A DNA stretch of 64,000 bases from Funiculus sociatus GB2-C1 (GCF_039962115.1 NZ_JAMPKJ010000016.1:1-64000); one strand, 5' to 3'; numbered from the stretch's first letter, positions 28,701-35,704 are shown. The notes: a model not told the origin generated them from the letters alone. Made by a program: numbers and translations.

Positions 28701-28956
28701 TCCAATGGGAGCGATGCAGCAGCCGTTGCAGCAATTTTTGGCTATCAGCAACTTGGTCAACTTTTAACCTTAACCCTATCTGACTGCTAGGATTGACTAG
28801 CTCTAAAAGCTTATCCAGATTCCTCGTCGCTTGTTCGGAATCCCGACAAAATTCTAAATCCAGCACACCCACACCGCCTGCTCTAGAGGTTGCGATCGCT
28901 AGACCAGGATGTTCTAATCCAATAGGGCTTAGGGAAAAACAGGTGAAGGTATTCAT
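22768..28956 (-). CDS. Megasynthase: two NMO/PfaD-like barrels-KS-AT-ACP-ACP
   Basis: About 2062 residues, starting at ATG 28956 (AAGG eight bases upstream). Domain positions below count from an in-frame TTG 12 codons earlier. A first nitronate-monooxygenase-like barrel (about 13-265: GLAIATSRAGGVGVLDLEF, YVQGGIGIHTAAGVLAAGA) is followed by a heptamer-derived insert near 281. A second, better conserved FMN barrel follows at about 365-640 (YPIMQGPMTRVSD, FEGRECGGHVGP, FFAGGIHDARSAA). KS is at about 720-1155 with VDAACASSLAAI (near 909), EAHGTG (near 1043) and VIGHTKSSAG. AT is at about 1270-1570 with CGHSYGEYTALYAAG (near 1374). A Pro/Gln-rich linker leads to two nearly identical carrier domains, each with the serine in LGIDSIKRVEILGALQKSL (near 1909 and 2009). 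The FMN barrels are expected to be the enoyl reductase, as PfaD is. It is the first gene of the operon. Confidence 0.88.
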   Translation of the reverse strand: MNTFTCFSLSPIGLEHPGLAIATSRAGGVGVLDLEFCRDSEQATRNLDKLLELVNPSSQIGLRLKVDQVADSQKLLQRLLHRSHWIILAGWEARSLGEVIACLPQCQSRRLLLEVTDVEQAQGINYHAEIFGLVAKGQESGGWVGEDPAFILTQKLLNVRNQELVDVGTTDNKQILPIYVQGGIGIHTAAGVLAAGAAGVVLDDQLWLMPESPLPGAWQRYLNNLNGQEAIAIGDRLNRSCRVLSRPGFQAITALQQLAEKIEIQELGTRDWGQGSNPSISSWQQAATSLIGWDSPGTLAWPMGQAVGLAAHFRLRYQTTGKLIQAILKQSLANVKKAEQLQPLAPNSPLAASHGTRYPIMQGPMTRVSDKAEFAIAVNKAGALPMLALALMRGQQVEELLQETKQKIGSSAWGVGILGFVPQALREEQLQIVKAVKPPFALIAGGRPDQAADLEAEGIATYLHVPTPGLLQMFLEQGARRFVFEGRECGGHVGPLSSFMLWESAIETLLKDVPAGKESEIHVFFAGGIHDARSAATISAIAAPLVERGMKIGVLMGTAYLFTQEAVKCGAIVDGFQRTALTCTHTINLETGPGHASRCAITPFAQEFYATRREMLAAGHSPEEIKNVLEDLTLGRLRVASKGLVRDEQGIVPVETQKQLTDGMYMIGQVATLRNSVCTLEELHQDVSQKSSELLVHSNEPSTVKNEASPSDVAIVGLSTLLPKAEYPDTFWENILHKVSAITEIPAHRWDWRLYYNPDRTARDKIYSKWGGFIDDVQFDPVRYGIPPKSVKSIDPIQLLALEGVRRALADAGYESGDFDRENTSVIFGAATGAGDLAHQYATRSHLSLYVDEPSEQTLDRLPEWTEESFPGILLNVAAGRAANRFDFGGVNFAVDAACASSLAAISLAVRELESGRSNVVIAGGVDTGQSPFAYLTFSKTQALSPQQQPRAFDKAADGIVISEGIVILVLKRLADAERDGDRIYAVIKSVAGSSDGKALGLTAPRPAGQMRALDRAYSQAGFSPNTLGLYEAHGTGTVAGDRAEAETVTETLKAANTPPKSCVIGSVKTVIGHTKSSAGVAGLAKATLALHNAVLPPHLGVENPLDTLADPQSPVYLLKEAKPWLMHPNYPRRAGVSAFGFGGTNFHVVLEEYRGNLRDRTLGADTWPCELFVFKAANSEALTKEIGTLLEALRAGATPRLRDLAYSYSLKAQTTSQNVCLSIVAESLQQLQAALELVINQDTQQPLPPHIQLSSVNNNGQKIAFLFPGQGSQYPDMARSVALYRQEMREALEFADHELQQCFPKLLSQFIYPPSAYSEEQEALNQKQLTDTQIAQPAIGAVETGFIDLAANLGLKPDMVCGHSYGEYTALYAAGVLSRQDFLHLSQTRGKIMAAACKGADGAMAAVQMQRPELQARLTSVEGVVIANHNAPLQTVISGNKDAIAQIVDQLNAEGIMARMLPVKGAFHSPLVASALNPLIEAIDKVTLRSPTIPVYANSTARPYDADSEAISTQLSKHLIHSVEFVSQINAMYAAGARIFVEVGPKSILTKLVGQILEGKEHTVVSLDGQGGGMRGFLIALGTLCTQGINIQLPTLFEGRNVRQLDLSLAALTKKPDISPTTWLLTGASSRPIKDAVGHMGKTPLINQDSAAQSKALNAKQPEQETALPVVGTSGSSTKSAVKFSGQHQEEENKKPTTNPAPTSCSANSPQPSALSPGVAPKLTMTPYPEQQPAPSPSASALTGETALAAYQAYQETMRQFLGLQEQVMKQFLGGVNYQSPQQPQQIPSKKAITPTPRIVTNFSQPSGNGSNNGAKTPEVLIQNTNGTAIAPVVPAPQPDIQLPVVTRQPSVVQTTTNNAQLPDRAALTEKLLQLVSDRTGYPTEMLGLNADMEAELGIDSIKRVEILGALQKSLPEPFSSLMRSRMENFTRAKTLNSVVELLNSQLTTNSQQPTTNNQQLRDRTALTEKLLQLVSDRTGYPTEMLGLNADMEAELGIDSIKRVEILGALQKSLSEPLASNVRSRMENFTRAKTLNSVVEQLLKAGNVPEENNSLGKSLPR
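23079..23117. repeat. GTTGTTG heptamer array in the ACP-ACP linker
   Basis: Five tandem heptamers of the type GTTGTTG/GTTGTTA. They are translated as a Thr/Asn/Gln-rich linker (TTNSQQPTTNNQQ) between the two carrier domains. Confidence 0.7.
28138..28163. repeat. CCCCAGT heptamer array between NMO-like barrels
   Basis: About three copies of CCCCAGT/CCCTAGT, translated in frame as ELGTRDWGQG between the two flavin barrels of the megasynthase. Confidence 0.65.
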
Positions 28957-29551
28957 GAGTCTTGCCTTATTATCACGACAGGGATCAGTCAAGTAAAGGA
29001 AAAATAAAATAACCAGATGAGTTTGGCAATAAAAAAGTTTCTGGTTTTATATCTTTTTTGTAGTTAACATTTTGGACAATTGATTTGTGGGTTTTCTGTT
29101 AACTATAAAATATATTGAATAATTTCAGCCTATTTCTATTTCAGCTTCACTTTCATCCGTAATTTTACGGAATCTTTCTTGTTAGCAAATTAATGTAATA
29201 AATCTACTCATCATAGCTAAAAGTACTTTTTCAAATACATATAACTACAGCTTACATTCTTTAATAATATCTCGCTAGTCATCAAATCTCTGTGCCTCCT
29301 TTACAAGAGTTTTGCTAACGGGCTTGGCATTCTCGCAAAGCCTGAATTATAGTTTTTCTCTACCGTGTTTGTAAAAGTGTCTACAATGCGATTGCCAAAT
29401 TTTCCAGAAATTAGCTGGAAAACATCTCTGATTTGGTGCTTGTTGAGGCAGGGTATAAGCTAAAATTATTTATCTGCAAGATGTTGAAATTTTCCAGCTT
29501 TTTGCCATCTATTGATCTATTGTAAGTAGTCACCACAGAAACATATAGCTC
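28957..29551. promoter_or_regulatory. Upstream region of the megasynthase operon
   Basis: Nearly 600 AT-rich bases between the operon start and the end of the sulfatase-like gene, with no coding frame. It should contain the operon promoter. Two GTTAAC sites about 35 bases apart (near 29061 and 29098) form a spaced palindromic pair and could be an operator. No sigma-70 hexamers can be fixed with confidence. Confidence 0.4.
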
Positions 29552-30379
29552 TTAGATGGTCGGACGCAGACCCTCGACAAAAGGCACTTCAAAGCATTTG
29601 TGGTGCATTACAGGGCCATGACCAAAATAGCCATCTTCTCCAAACAACTCTCCATGATCTGCTGTCAGGATAATGTGAGTATTCTCAGGACACTTGCGAT
29701 ATAGTTCTCCTAAAAGCCCATCTATATATTCAACACAGGATATTTGCTGCTTGTGTAAGCGCTGCATTTCCTCCTGCTCAAAAAACTTGCTTTCTCCAGG
29801 TTCATTTTTAGCAAGTGCGAATTGATCCATATTCTTAAACACCCCATGAACTCCAGATATACGCGGCATATCATCGCCTTTAAGCATATATGGATAGTGG
29901 GTTTCCCCCAGGTTTAGAAAGTAAAAACAAGGTTCAGAACCTGAAAAATCAATTTGATGCACCATTGTGGCGAAGTCGTTATGATTCGACATCAAAACAT
30001 AGTCATCAAAAAATTGATTTATGCTGGTAAATTGATTCAGCACAGGCATGGAAACTCGTGCAATTGTTTTGTATCCAAAGTCTTTTAAAACTTTAGGCAA
30101 AGACAATTGAGGGACAAAAGTTTTGAAAGACAAGTCGGGAATTCCCAGCCGATCTACCCATTTCAAAAATTCTTGCTTATAAACTTCCGAGGCAAACACA
30201 CCGCGAGGGCTAGTATGGGGAATCATCCCCATGAGCATTGTGTAGTGGGAAGGAGATGTCCAAGAAGCATAGCTGTAGCGAGGCTCCGCCAGCCCTAAGC
30301 GATCCATATTCGGTGTTGATGCTGCCTCATAGCTGTCATATCGGCAACTATCCATAATAATGTATACAAGATGGTTTGG
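29552..30379 (-). CDS. Sulfatase/alkaline-phosphatase superfamily hydrolase
   Basis: About 275 residues, shorter than classical sulfatases. The metal-binding N-terminus is YIIMDSCRYDSYEAA, the nucleophile region is YASWTSPSHYTMLMG and the C-terminal metal site is IILTADHGELFGEDGYFGHG. In type I sulfatases the site is C/S-x-P-x-R; here it reads TSPSH, so formylglycine-type chemistry is not assured. ATG 30379 has GAGG at about nine bases and is preferred to 30397. The end (EVPFVEGLRPTI) is close to where sulfatases carry their core C-terminal strand, so the protein may be compact rather than truncated. A role in removing or handling sulfate or phosphate esters linked to the neighbouring locus is inferred. 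Confidence 0.75.
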   Translation of the reverse strand, partial: PNHLVYIIMDSCRYDSYEAASTPNMDRLGLAEPRYSYASWTSPSHYTMLMGMIPHTSPRGVFASEVYKQEFLKWVDRLGIPDLSFKTFVPQLSLPKVLKDFGYKTIARVSMPVLNQFTSINQFFDDYVLMSNHNDFATMVHQIDFSGSEPCFYFLNLGETHYPYMLKGDDMPRISGVHGVFKNMDQFALAKNEPGESKFFEQEEMQRLHKQQISCVEYIDGLLGELYRKCPENTHIILTADHGELFGEDGYFGHGPVMHHKCFEVPFVEGLRPTI

Positions 30380-30412
30380 CATAAGGATAAACCTCAATCT
30401 AAGAGACTTTAT

Positions 30413-30727
30413 TTAGCAAGTTATTTGCCTATTGGCAACTCTGAATACTGTAGTTAAATTACACACAAATTCATTGCCATTATGTAATTCAAGGCAGAAT
30501 AAGTGAGTATACCTGATACAAGGTAAAAGTGTTGTAAATTCAGGATAGATGCAAAATTTTATAATGGCATTGAAGATCCGGTAATGTAAGCACAACAGCA
30601 TAGGAGTCTCCTCAATCCCAGAGAGGAGAGAAAGACCTTTGACATCTTTAGGGTAACGCAGGAAATCCGATTGCTTTGTAAAATACGCTCCTGCTTGTTG
30701 AACCACGTAGGGTATGGAAAGAATCAA
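30413..30727 (-). CDS. Uncertain small reading frame
   Basis: A 104-residue frame upstream of the sulfatase-like gene in the same direction. The first half (IPYVVQQAGAYFTKQSDFLR, YPKDVKGLSLLSG) has protein-like composition, while the second half does not. It could be a fragment of a larger decayed gene. No family is recognised and no strong ribosome-binding site is visible. Confidence 0.25.
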   Translation of the reverse strand: MILSIPYVVQQAGAYFTKQSDFLRYPKDVKGLSLLSGIEETPMLLCLHYRIFNAIIKFCIYPEFTTLLPCIRYTHLFCLELHNGNEFVCNLTTVFRVANRQITC

Positions 30728-31168
30728 TCTTACCCAAACTCGCTCAAAAATCCCAGCGGTTCTGTAGTTGTAGTAGTGTCAATCGTTAAGTTGAGCAATT
30801 TCAGTTAACCTCTAGGTGATTCAACTTATTTTAATAGATGCACATCTGGTACAATTCACTCTTCTATTATGCAACGCGGCTAACGAGTCCTAAAGGAGAT
30901 AGGAAAATTTTCTGATTGTTGAAGAAATCTCCTGTTCACTTCTTGTGGATACCTGATTTGGTAGTTGCAGTTGCACTATTAATTCGTACTGGGAAGGCGA
31001 TCGCGTTCAGTTAAAGCACCAGACGGATCGGGTTGCTAATTGACGCTGCTGTAGCGTCCGACACTGCGAGTTATGCCTCTCGTCTGCCTTGCGGCAGGGA
31101 TGCTTTCCAATGTACCTGAACTAATATCAAAAATAGGTTCCCCTCAGCTGGACAACCAGAAAAGCCCT
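30728..31168. other. Intergenic region before the polyphosphate kinase
   Basis: About 440 bases with HIP1-like CGATCGC but no recognisable gene. The part from 31073 is open in frame with the kinase but reads as unlikely protein, so it is left as leader. The promoter of the kinase should lie here. Confidence 0.4.
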
Positions 31169-32137
31169 ATGAGCGATCGCAGTAATTCCGAAAATAATAC
31201 AGATAGTGCTGCCAACGATATAGCTCAAGCTGAAGCTCCCAAAACCAAAAAGGCAGCAGCTTTGGCGGCGGCACAAATTGCTGATGTCATGTCACCGGAA
31301 ACAATCGTAGTCGATGAGCCACCACCGAAACCGAATTATCCCCAATATCGGGTTAAACCGGGAGAGCGAATTAGTTTAGCCGATATCGATCCAAACGCCT
31401 CAGAACACTATACAAAAAAGCAACACGTCGAAGAGGAACTTGAGCATCTGCGCGATCGCCTGGGAGATTTACAAGAACGCTTGTATGCTGAAAACCAGCG
31501 CAGTCTGCTAATTGTACTGCAAGCGATGGACACTGGCGGTAAGGATGGCACGATTAAACACGTCTTTCAAGGCATTAACCCCCAAGGCTGCCAAGTTTGG
31601 TCGTTTAAAAAGCCCAGTGATGAGGAAGCGAGCCACGATTTCTTGTGGCGTTATCACCAGCGATCGCCTCGACGCGGCATGATTACGATTTTCAACCGTT
31701 CGCATTACGAAGATGTGCTAGTTGTGCGAGTCAAGCAGTTGGTTCCGGAGGATATTTGGCGAAAGCGCTATCACGCGATTAATGACTTTGAGCAAATGCT
31801 CACTTTTAACAACATTGGGGTAATTAAGTTTTTTCTCCATATTTCCAAAGACGAACAAAAACGGCGTTTGCAGAGTCGGTTGGATAACCCGGAGAAGCAC
31901 TGGAAATTTTCTAGTAATGACATCAAAGAGCGCCTATTTTGGGACGATTACCAAATGGCGTTTGAGGAAGCAATTAATAATTGCTCTACTGCCTATGCCC
32001 CGTGGTACGTTGTACCTGCAAATAATAAGTGGTATCGCAACTTGGTAATTGCTCGAACCATTGTGGACACTTTGGAAGCAATGAATCCTCAATATCCAAG
32101 GGCAGAAACTGGTTTAGAAAATATTGTGATTCCATGA
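31169..32137 (+). CDS. ppk2: Polyphosphate kinase 2 family protein
   Basis: The PPK2 core begins near residue 95 of this 322-residue protein. Walker A is MDTGGKDGTIKHVF, the lid region is HDFLWRYHQRSPRRG, and Walker B is FNRSHYEDVLV. The conserved end WKFSSNDIKERLFWDDY followed by APWYVVPANNKWYRN is also present. It uses polyphosphate to phosphorylate nucleotides (class to be determined). The first 60 residues are Ser/Ala/Lys-rich and probably disordered. ATG 31169 (MSDRSNSENN) is chosen over a further upstream in-frame start because the added residues look non-coding. The gene stands alone, on the opposite strand from the sulfatase-like gene. Confidence 0.9.
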   Translation: MSDRSNSENNTDSAANDIAQAEAPKTKKAAALAAAQIADVMSPETIVVDEPPPKPNYPQYRVKPGERISLADIDPNASEHYTKKQHVEEELEHLRDRLGDLQERLYAENQRSLLIVLQAMDTGGKDGTIKHVFQGINPQGCQVWSFKKPSDEEASHDFLWRYHQRSPRRGMITIFNRSHYEDVLVVRVKQLVPEDIWRKRYHAINDFEQMLTFNNIGVIKFFLHISKDEQKRRLQSRLDNPEKHWKFSSNDIKERLFWDDYQMAFEEAINNCSTAYAPWYVVPANNKWYRNLVIARTIVDTLEAMNPQYPRAETGLENIVIP

Positions 32138-32338
32138 AGCCTAAAGCACTTGTGTTTTATTGCGCCGCAAGGATTTAGCAAACACAAGCTGACAATTGCC
32201 TTTTCAGGTCTAAAATAGCCTTAATCAAGGTGCTTTCCTTGATGTTATTGCTACTTTGATTAAGGTTCCCAAATCCTAAACTTGTCCACTCTGGTTCCCA
32301 AATTACTTGCATATCTATCACTTTTTTAAGCTCAAAAT

Positions 32339-32686
32339 ATGGAAGTAACTGATAATGACCGCACTGCCATCCGCTTTGTAATTTCTCACCAAATAGAAGC
32401 GTTTCAAAAGGATGATGCTGTTGGCGCTTTCTCTTTTGCCAGCCGAGAAATTAAAGCTCAATTCGGCACTCCCGAAAACTTTATGAGGATGGTAAAAACT
32501 GCCTACGATCCGGTGTATCGTCCTCGTTCGGTGATGTTTGAAAAAATCGCCTATATTGAAGGATTTCCTTCTGCACAGGTGGTGCTACTCGACCGGGAAG
32601 GGAGGCTGATAAAGGCAATTTATCTGATGCAAAGACAACCTAACGGCAATTGGAAAATTGCTGGGTGTCAACTGATAGCAATATAA
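32339..32686 (+). CDS. DUF4864-like small protein
   Basis: 115 residues, with the NTF2/SnoaL-like pattern of DUF4864: an N-terminal helix TAIRFVISHQIEAFQKDDA, then AFSFASREIKAQFGTPENF, the segment AYDPVYRPRSV, and an end in strands (VVLLDREGR, KIAGCQLIAI). The function is unknown. A single cistron without signal peptide. Confidence 0.7.
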   Translation: MEVTDNDRTAIRFVISHQIEAFQKDDAVGAFSFASREIKAQFGTPENFMRMVKTAYDPVYRPRSVMFEKIAYIEGFPSAQVVLLDREGRLIKAIYLMQRQPNGNWKIAGCQLIAI

Positions 32687-32847
32687 GGAGGGAGTTAGGA
32701 GTTATTATATTTTTGGTAAAAATATTTCAGTGGCGAGTGTCACCTAGTCAAGCGATCGCAACTAAAGTTTTTAGCCCAGTGAAAAACTTTAAGTAGGAAG
32801 TTCAGTTGGGTGGAATATATCGCAATTCTGACCTTCCCGTGGTCTTG

Positions 32848-32876
32848 GTAGGGACATGGCAATGCCATGTCCCTAC
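32848..32876. repeat. Perfect 29-bp dispersed palindrome
   Basis: GTAGGGACATGGCA, one A, then its exact reverse complement TGCCATGTCCCTAC. It has the form of the highly iterated palindromes of filamentous cyanobacteria. It could fold in RNA but lacks a T-run. Confidence 0.7.
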
Positions 32877-33087
32877 AGATGTATGGCACCTAACCCTTGA
32901 ATTGCTATAGGTAGGATACGGCTATTGGCAACTTTTTTAACTGTTTATAGATGCCTCGATAAGCATCTATGAAAAATAAATTTTGCCCGAATATTTTACC
33001 AGGTTAATGAATTCTGGAATGTCTTACTACTGATTCTAGCAGTCAGTAAACTACGTCAGAAATCATCAACCTTTAATTGGCTGGGGG

Positions 33088-33179
33088 CAAGGTGAGTATT
33101 CTCCCGCAGGGGCGTTAGGTAAAGCAAATTGCTTATTAAGTGGCAATTCCACTACTGGGAGAATGGGATACTCACCTTG
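33088..33179. repeat. Small element with inverted termini (MITE-like)
   Basis: The terminal arms CAAGGTGAGTAT (33088-33099) and ATACTCACCTTG (33168-33179) pair perfectly, and the pairing extends through TTCTCCC/GGGAGAA with a four-base bulge. The interior has its own hairpin AGTGG-CAATT-CCACT, giving a branched fold. The size of about 92 bp suits a miniature mobile element or a structured RNA. Confidence 0.5.
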
Positions 33180-33242
33180 GAAGTGCGATCACATATTCCT
33201 CATCTTAGTGCCGCCGAAATGTTAGCAGCTAAGCCAAGCTGA

Positions 33243-33512
33243 TTAAGCGGCTCTGCGGGTAACCAAGTTCCACAGAAATACTGCAATAAGTGCGCCGATA
33301 ATAGAAGCAATGATTCCGCCTATACTAAAAGGTGCAGTTCCTAGCGCTAAAGTCCCTGTTGTTAACCAAAGCCCCAAAGTACCGCCAATAAAAGATCCAA
33401 TAATTCCCAACAGGATTGTTCCTAGAATCCCACCGCCCTGATGACCAGGATAGATGGCTTTAGCGATAGCACCAGCAATCAGTCCTAAAACAATCCAAGC
33501 AATAATATTCAT
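33243..33512 (-). CDS. GlsB/YeaQ/YmgE family membrane protein
   Basis: 89 residues with three hydrophobic, glycine-rich segments. It has the family motif IIAWIVLGLIAGAIAKAI followed by YPGHQGGG, and then GTILLGIIGSFIGG. Members are small inner-membrane proteins linked to general stress and formerly called transglycosylase-associated. Monocistronic here. Confidence 0.88.
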   Translation of the reverse strand: MNIIAWIVLGLIAGAIAKAIYPGHQGGGILGTILLGIIGSFIGGTLGLWLTTGTLALGTAPFSIGGIIASIIGALIAVFLWNLVTRRAA

Positions 33513-33857
33513 AGTCCCGTTTCCTTTAATGTCTTTCTTTTCGAGTTAACTACAGAATATCAGTTTAGAAGGGAGCATCCCATCTGCCAGACGATATAAG
33601 TTGATATACCTCAAAGGAATAGCTAACAAGGTTTTTTCTATAAGCCTTTAGATGAATTGCTGGCAAATTGTGTAGGGCAATATATGTTGTTTAAAATTAA
33701 TTAAAATTAACACTTTGCTCTTATGAAAACATAGTCTAGTGTCCAAGCTTTAGAATCATCATCATCATTAAGAAGAACTATTAATGTAACCTTGAGACTG
33801 ATGCTGGATTGGCAGGTATTATGATACCCTTCAGACCAGTAAATTTGGAGACAAGCA
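33513..33857. other. Intergenic region with divergent promoters
   Basis: About 345 AT-rich bases between the GlsB-like gene (leftward) and the M48 peptidase gene (rightward). No gene or strong hairpin is recognised; ATTAAAATTAA repeats lie near 33695. Confidence 0.4.
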
Positions 33858-34715
33858 GTGAGAGCATTGATAAGGCTGGGGATTGCGCTTTTACTGACGT
33901 TATTTGGACTGGTTAGTTACTGTAGTTCCACTTCCCAAAACCCGATAACTGGGGAAAACCAGCGCGTACAGCTGACACCAAAGGAGGAGGTAATATTAGG
34001 ACTGCAAGCGCGATCGCGTATGGCTGCTCAGCACGGCGGTTTGTACCCAGACCAGGCGCTACAGCGGTATATTGACCAAGTGGGAGCTACGGTGGTGCAG
34101 CGGTCTGAGGCGAGGAATGCTCCCTATCCCTTTGAATTCCATCTATTGCGCGACCCACAAACTGTCAATGCTTTCGCGCTACCGGGAGGACAGATTTTCA
34201 TCACTGCTGGTTTACTGCGTCGTCTCTCATCGGAAGCTCAATTGGCATCTGTGCTGGGACACGAGGTAGGACACGTCATCGGAAGACACGGTGCGGAACG
34301 TTTGGCAAAGCAGCAACTCGGTCAAGCTCTGGTGAGTGCGGTGGGGGTAGCAGCAAGCGACGACCAAGGCGGGGGTCGGCAAGCAGCAGTGCTTGCCCAA
34401 GCGGTTAACCAGATGGTCAGTCTGCGGTACGGGCGTGAGGATGAGTTAGAAAGCGATCGCCTTGGTTTCCGATTTATGACTGAAGCTGGCTATAACCCTA
34501 AAGGTATTGTAGAAGTAATGCAGATACTTGCTAATGCCAGACCGGGTGGACAATCGCCGGAGTTTTTCAGCACTCACCCCAACCCCGGCAACCGCATTGA
34601 ACGCTTACAAAATTTAATTTCTCAAACTTATCCTAATGGCGTTCCGCCGCAGTTGGAAACTGGACGCGAAGATTTTGCTCAGGTTGTGCGTCCGCGTTTA
34701 CAGCCAGCTAACTAG
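33858..34715 (+). CDS. M48 family metallopeptidase, probable lipoprotein
   Basis: 285 residues starting at GTG 33858, with GGAG seven bases upstream. The N-terminal hydrophobic stretch ends in LVSYCSS, a likely lipoprotein signal. The zinc site HEVGHVIGRHGAERL is near residue 135, and the third ligand glutamate is in EDELESDRLGFRFM. The conserved STHPNPGNRIERL follows near the C-terminus. It fits the LoiP/BepA-like Oma1 group, which degrades or handles misfolded envelope proteins. Confidence 0.88.
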   Translation: MRALIRLGIALLLTLFGLVSYCSSTSQNPITGENQRVQLTPKEEVILGLQARSRMAAQHGGLYPDQALQRYIDQVGATVVQRSEARNAPYPFEFHLLRDPQTVNAFALPGGQIFITAGLLRRLSSEAQLASVLGHEVGHVIGRHGAERLAKQQLGQALVSAVGVAASDDQGGGRQAAVLAQAVNQMVSLRYGREDELESDRLGFRFMTEAGYNPKGIVEVMQILANARPGGQSPEFFSTHPNPGNRIERLQNLISQTYPNGVPPQLETGREDFAQVVRPRLQPAN

Positions 34716-34884
34716 AGAAAAGACAAAAAAAAATAAACAAGCCTGCTCTCGTCAAGCTTCCTTTGTGTAGCATCGACCGCACCAGAACAGGGTTAAGGAA
34801 TCTTTACCATAATGATTCGTTCGCGTGCGATGCAATACTGATTAATGATGCTTAACGTATTTAAACAATTCGAGAGCGGGAGTA

Positions 34885-35247
34885 ATGGTCATGTTCAAGA
34901 AACTGCGAGGTGGCTTTCTGTTAGGAATTGGCTATATGCTCTCTCCCCTCTCGTGGTGGAACGACTTGTTCTTTAATCTGCCGATTGCGCTACTGTTTGG
35001 CTATCTCGTCAGTTGGATGAACCCAGACTGGTTTTTGCCGTTTACGATTGTTGGCTATTGGCTCTCCAATGTATTAGGGATTGTGATGATGCAGATGGGA
35101 GCGATGGATATGTTTGTAGCAAAAGAGCAGCAAAACCCAAAACGGGATTTGTTGATTGGGCTGGGTGGCTCAACGCTTTACACTCTGGTAGTTGCAGCTC
35201 TTGCTTACTTTCATCTGCTGGAATTGCCTAGTTTCCTGACACCCTGA
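34885..35247 (+). CDS. Small hypothetical membrane protein
   Basis: 120 residues with about three hydrophobic segments (residues 35-55 around LPIALLFGYLVSW, 58-80 around FTIVGYWLSNVLGIVMM, and 95-115). Both termini are short. The element MLSPLSWWNDLFFNLP is notable. No named family is recalled; conserved-looking and probably inner membrane. A further ATG two codons downstream is possible. Confidence 0.6.
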   Translation: MVMFKKLRGGFLLGIGYMLSPLSWWNDLFFNLPIALLFGYLVSWMNPDWFLPFTIVGYWLSNVLGIVMMQMGAMDMFVAKEQQNPKRDLLIGLGGSTLYTLVVAALAYFHLLELPSFLTP

Positions 35248-35452
35248 TTTTGAATTTTCAAAAATTAATTTTGCTTAGCCACTTACAAAAATGCAAGGCA
35301 GCGATCGCTCAGCACATATAAGTAAATCTTATTGGTACTACAATTTATTCAAACCCTTGCAGTTGCTCCATTTCCTAAATTTACCTTCAAAATAAATACA
35401 TGGAAAGCGATAAGTTTTCCTGAGCCTGATTTTGAAAAAAGCACATAAGAAT

Positions 35453-35617
35453 ATGGGTTTAGTTGATTGTTTACTAATGACGCTGGTTTCAAGTGGGATT
35501 TGCATCACTTTGCCTTTCTTGGCGGCAAAGATAGGAGCGAACAAAACCGCCTCAAGCATTCAGGTTGAGAGCTCGCCTCAAGGCGATAGCTTCGCTTCAC
35601 CCACTCTGACAGCATAG
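35453..35617 (+). CDS. Possible single-pass mini-protein
   Basis: 54 residues beginning MGLVDCLLMTLVSSGICITL, then a hydrophilic tail. One membrane helix is followed by LAAKIGANK. The last residues are encoded by a GGCGATAGCTTCGCT-type repeat. It resembles small cyanobacterial membrane ORFs, but the evidence is composition only. Confidence 0.35.
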   Translation: MGLVDCLLMTLVSSGICITLPFLAAKIGANKTASSIQVESSPQGDSFASPTLTA

Positions 35618-35704
35618 ACATAATTATCTTTTTGACGCAAAAAAACGCAAGGTAAAACTAATATCTCTGCGTACCTTTGCTTTTTAAATTTTTAGCCTCG
35701 ATTT

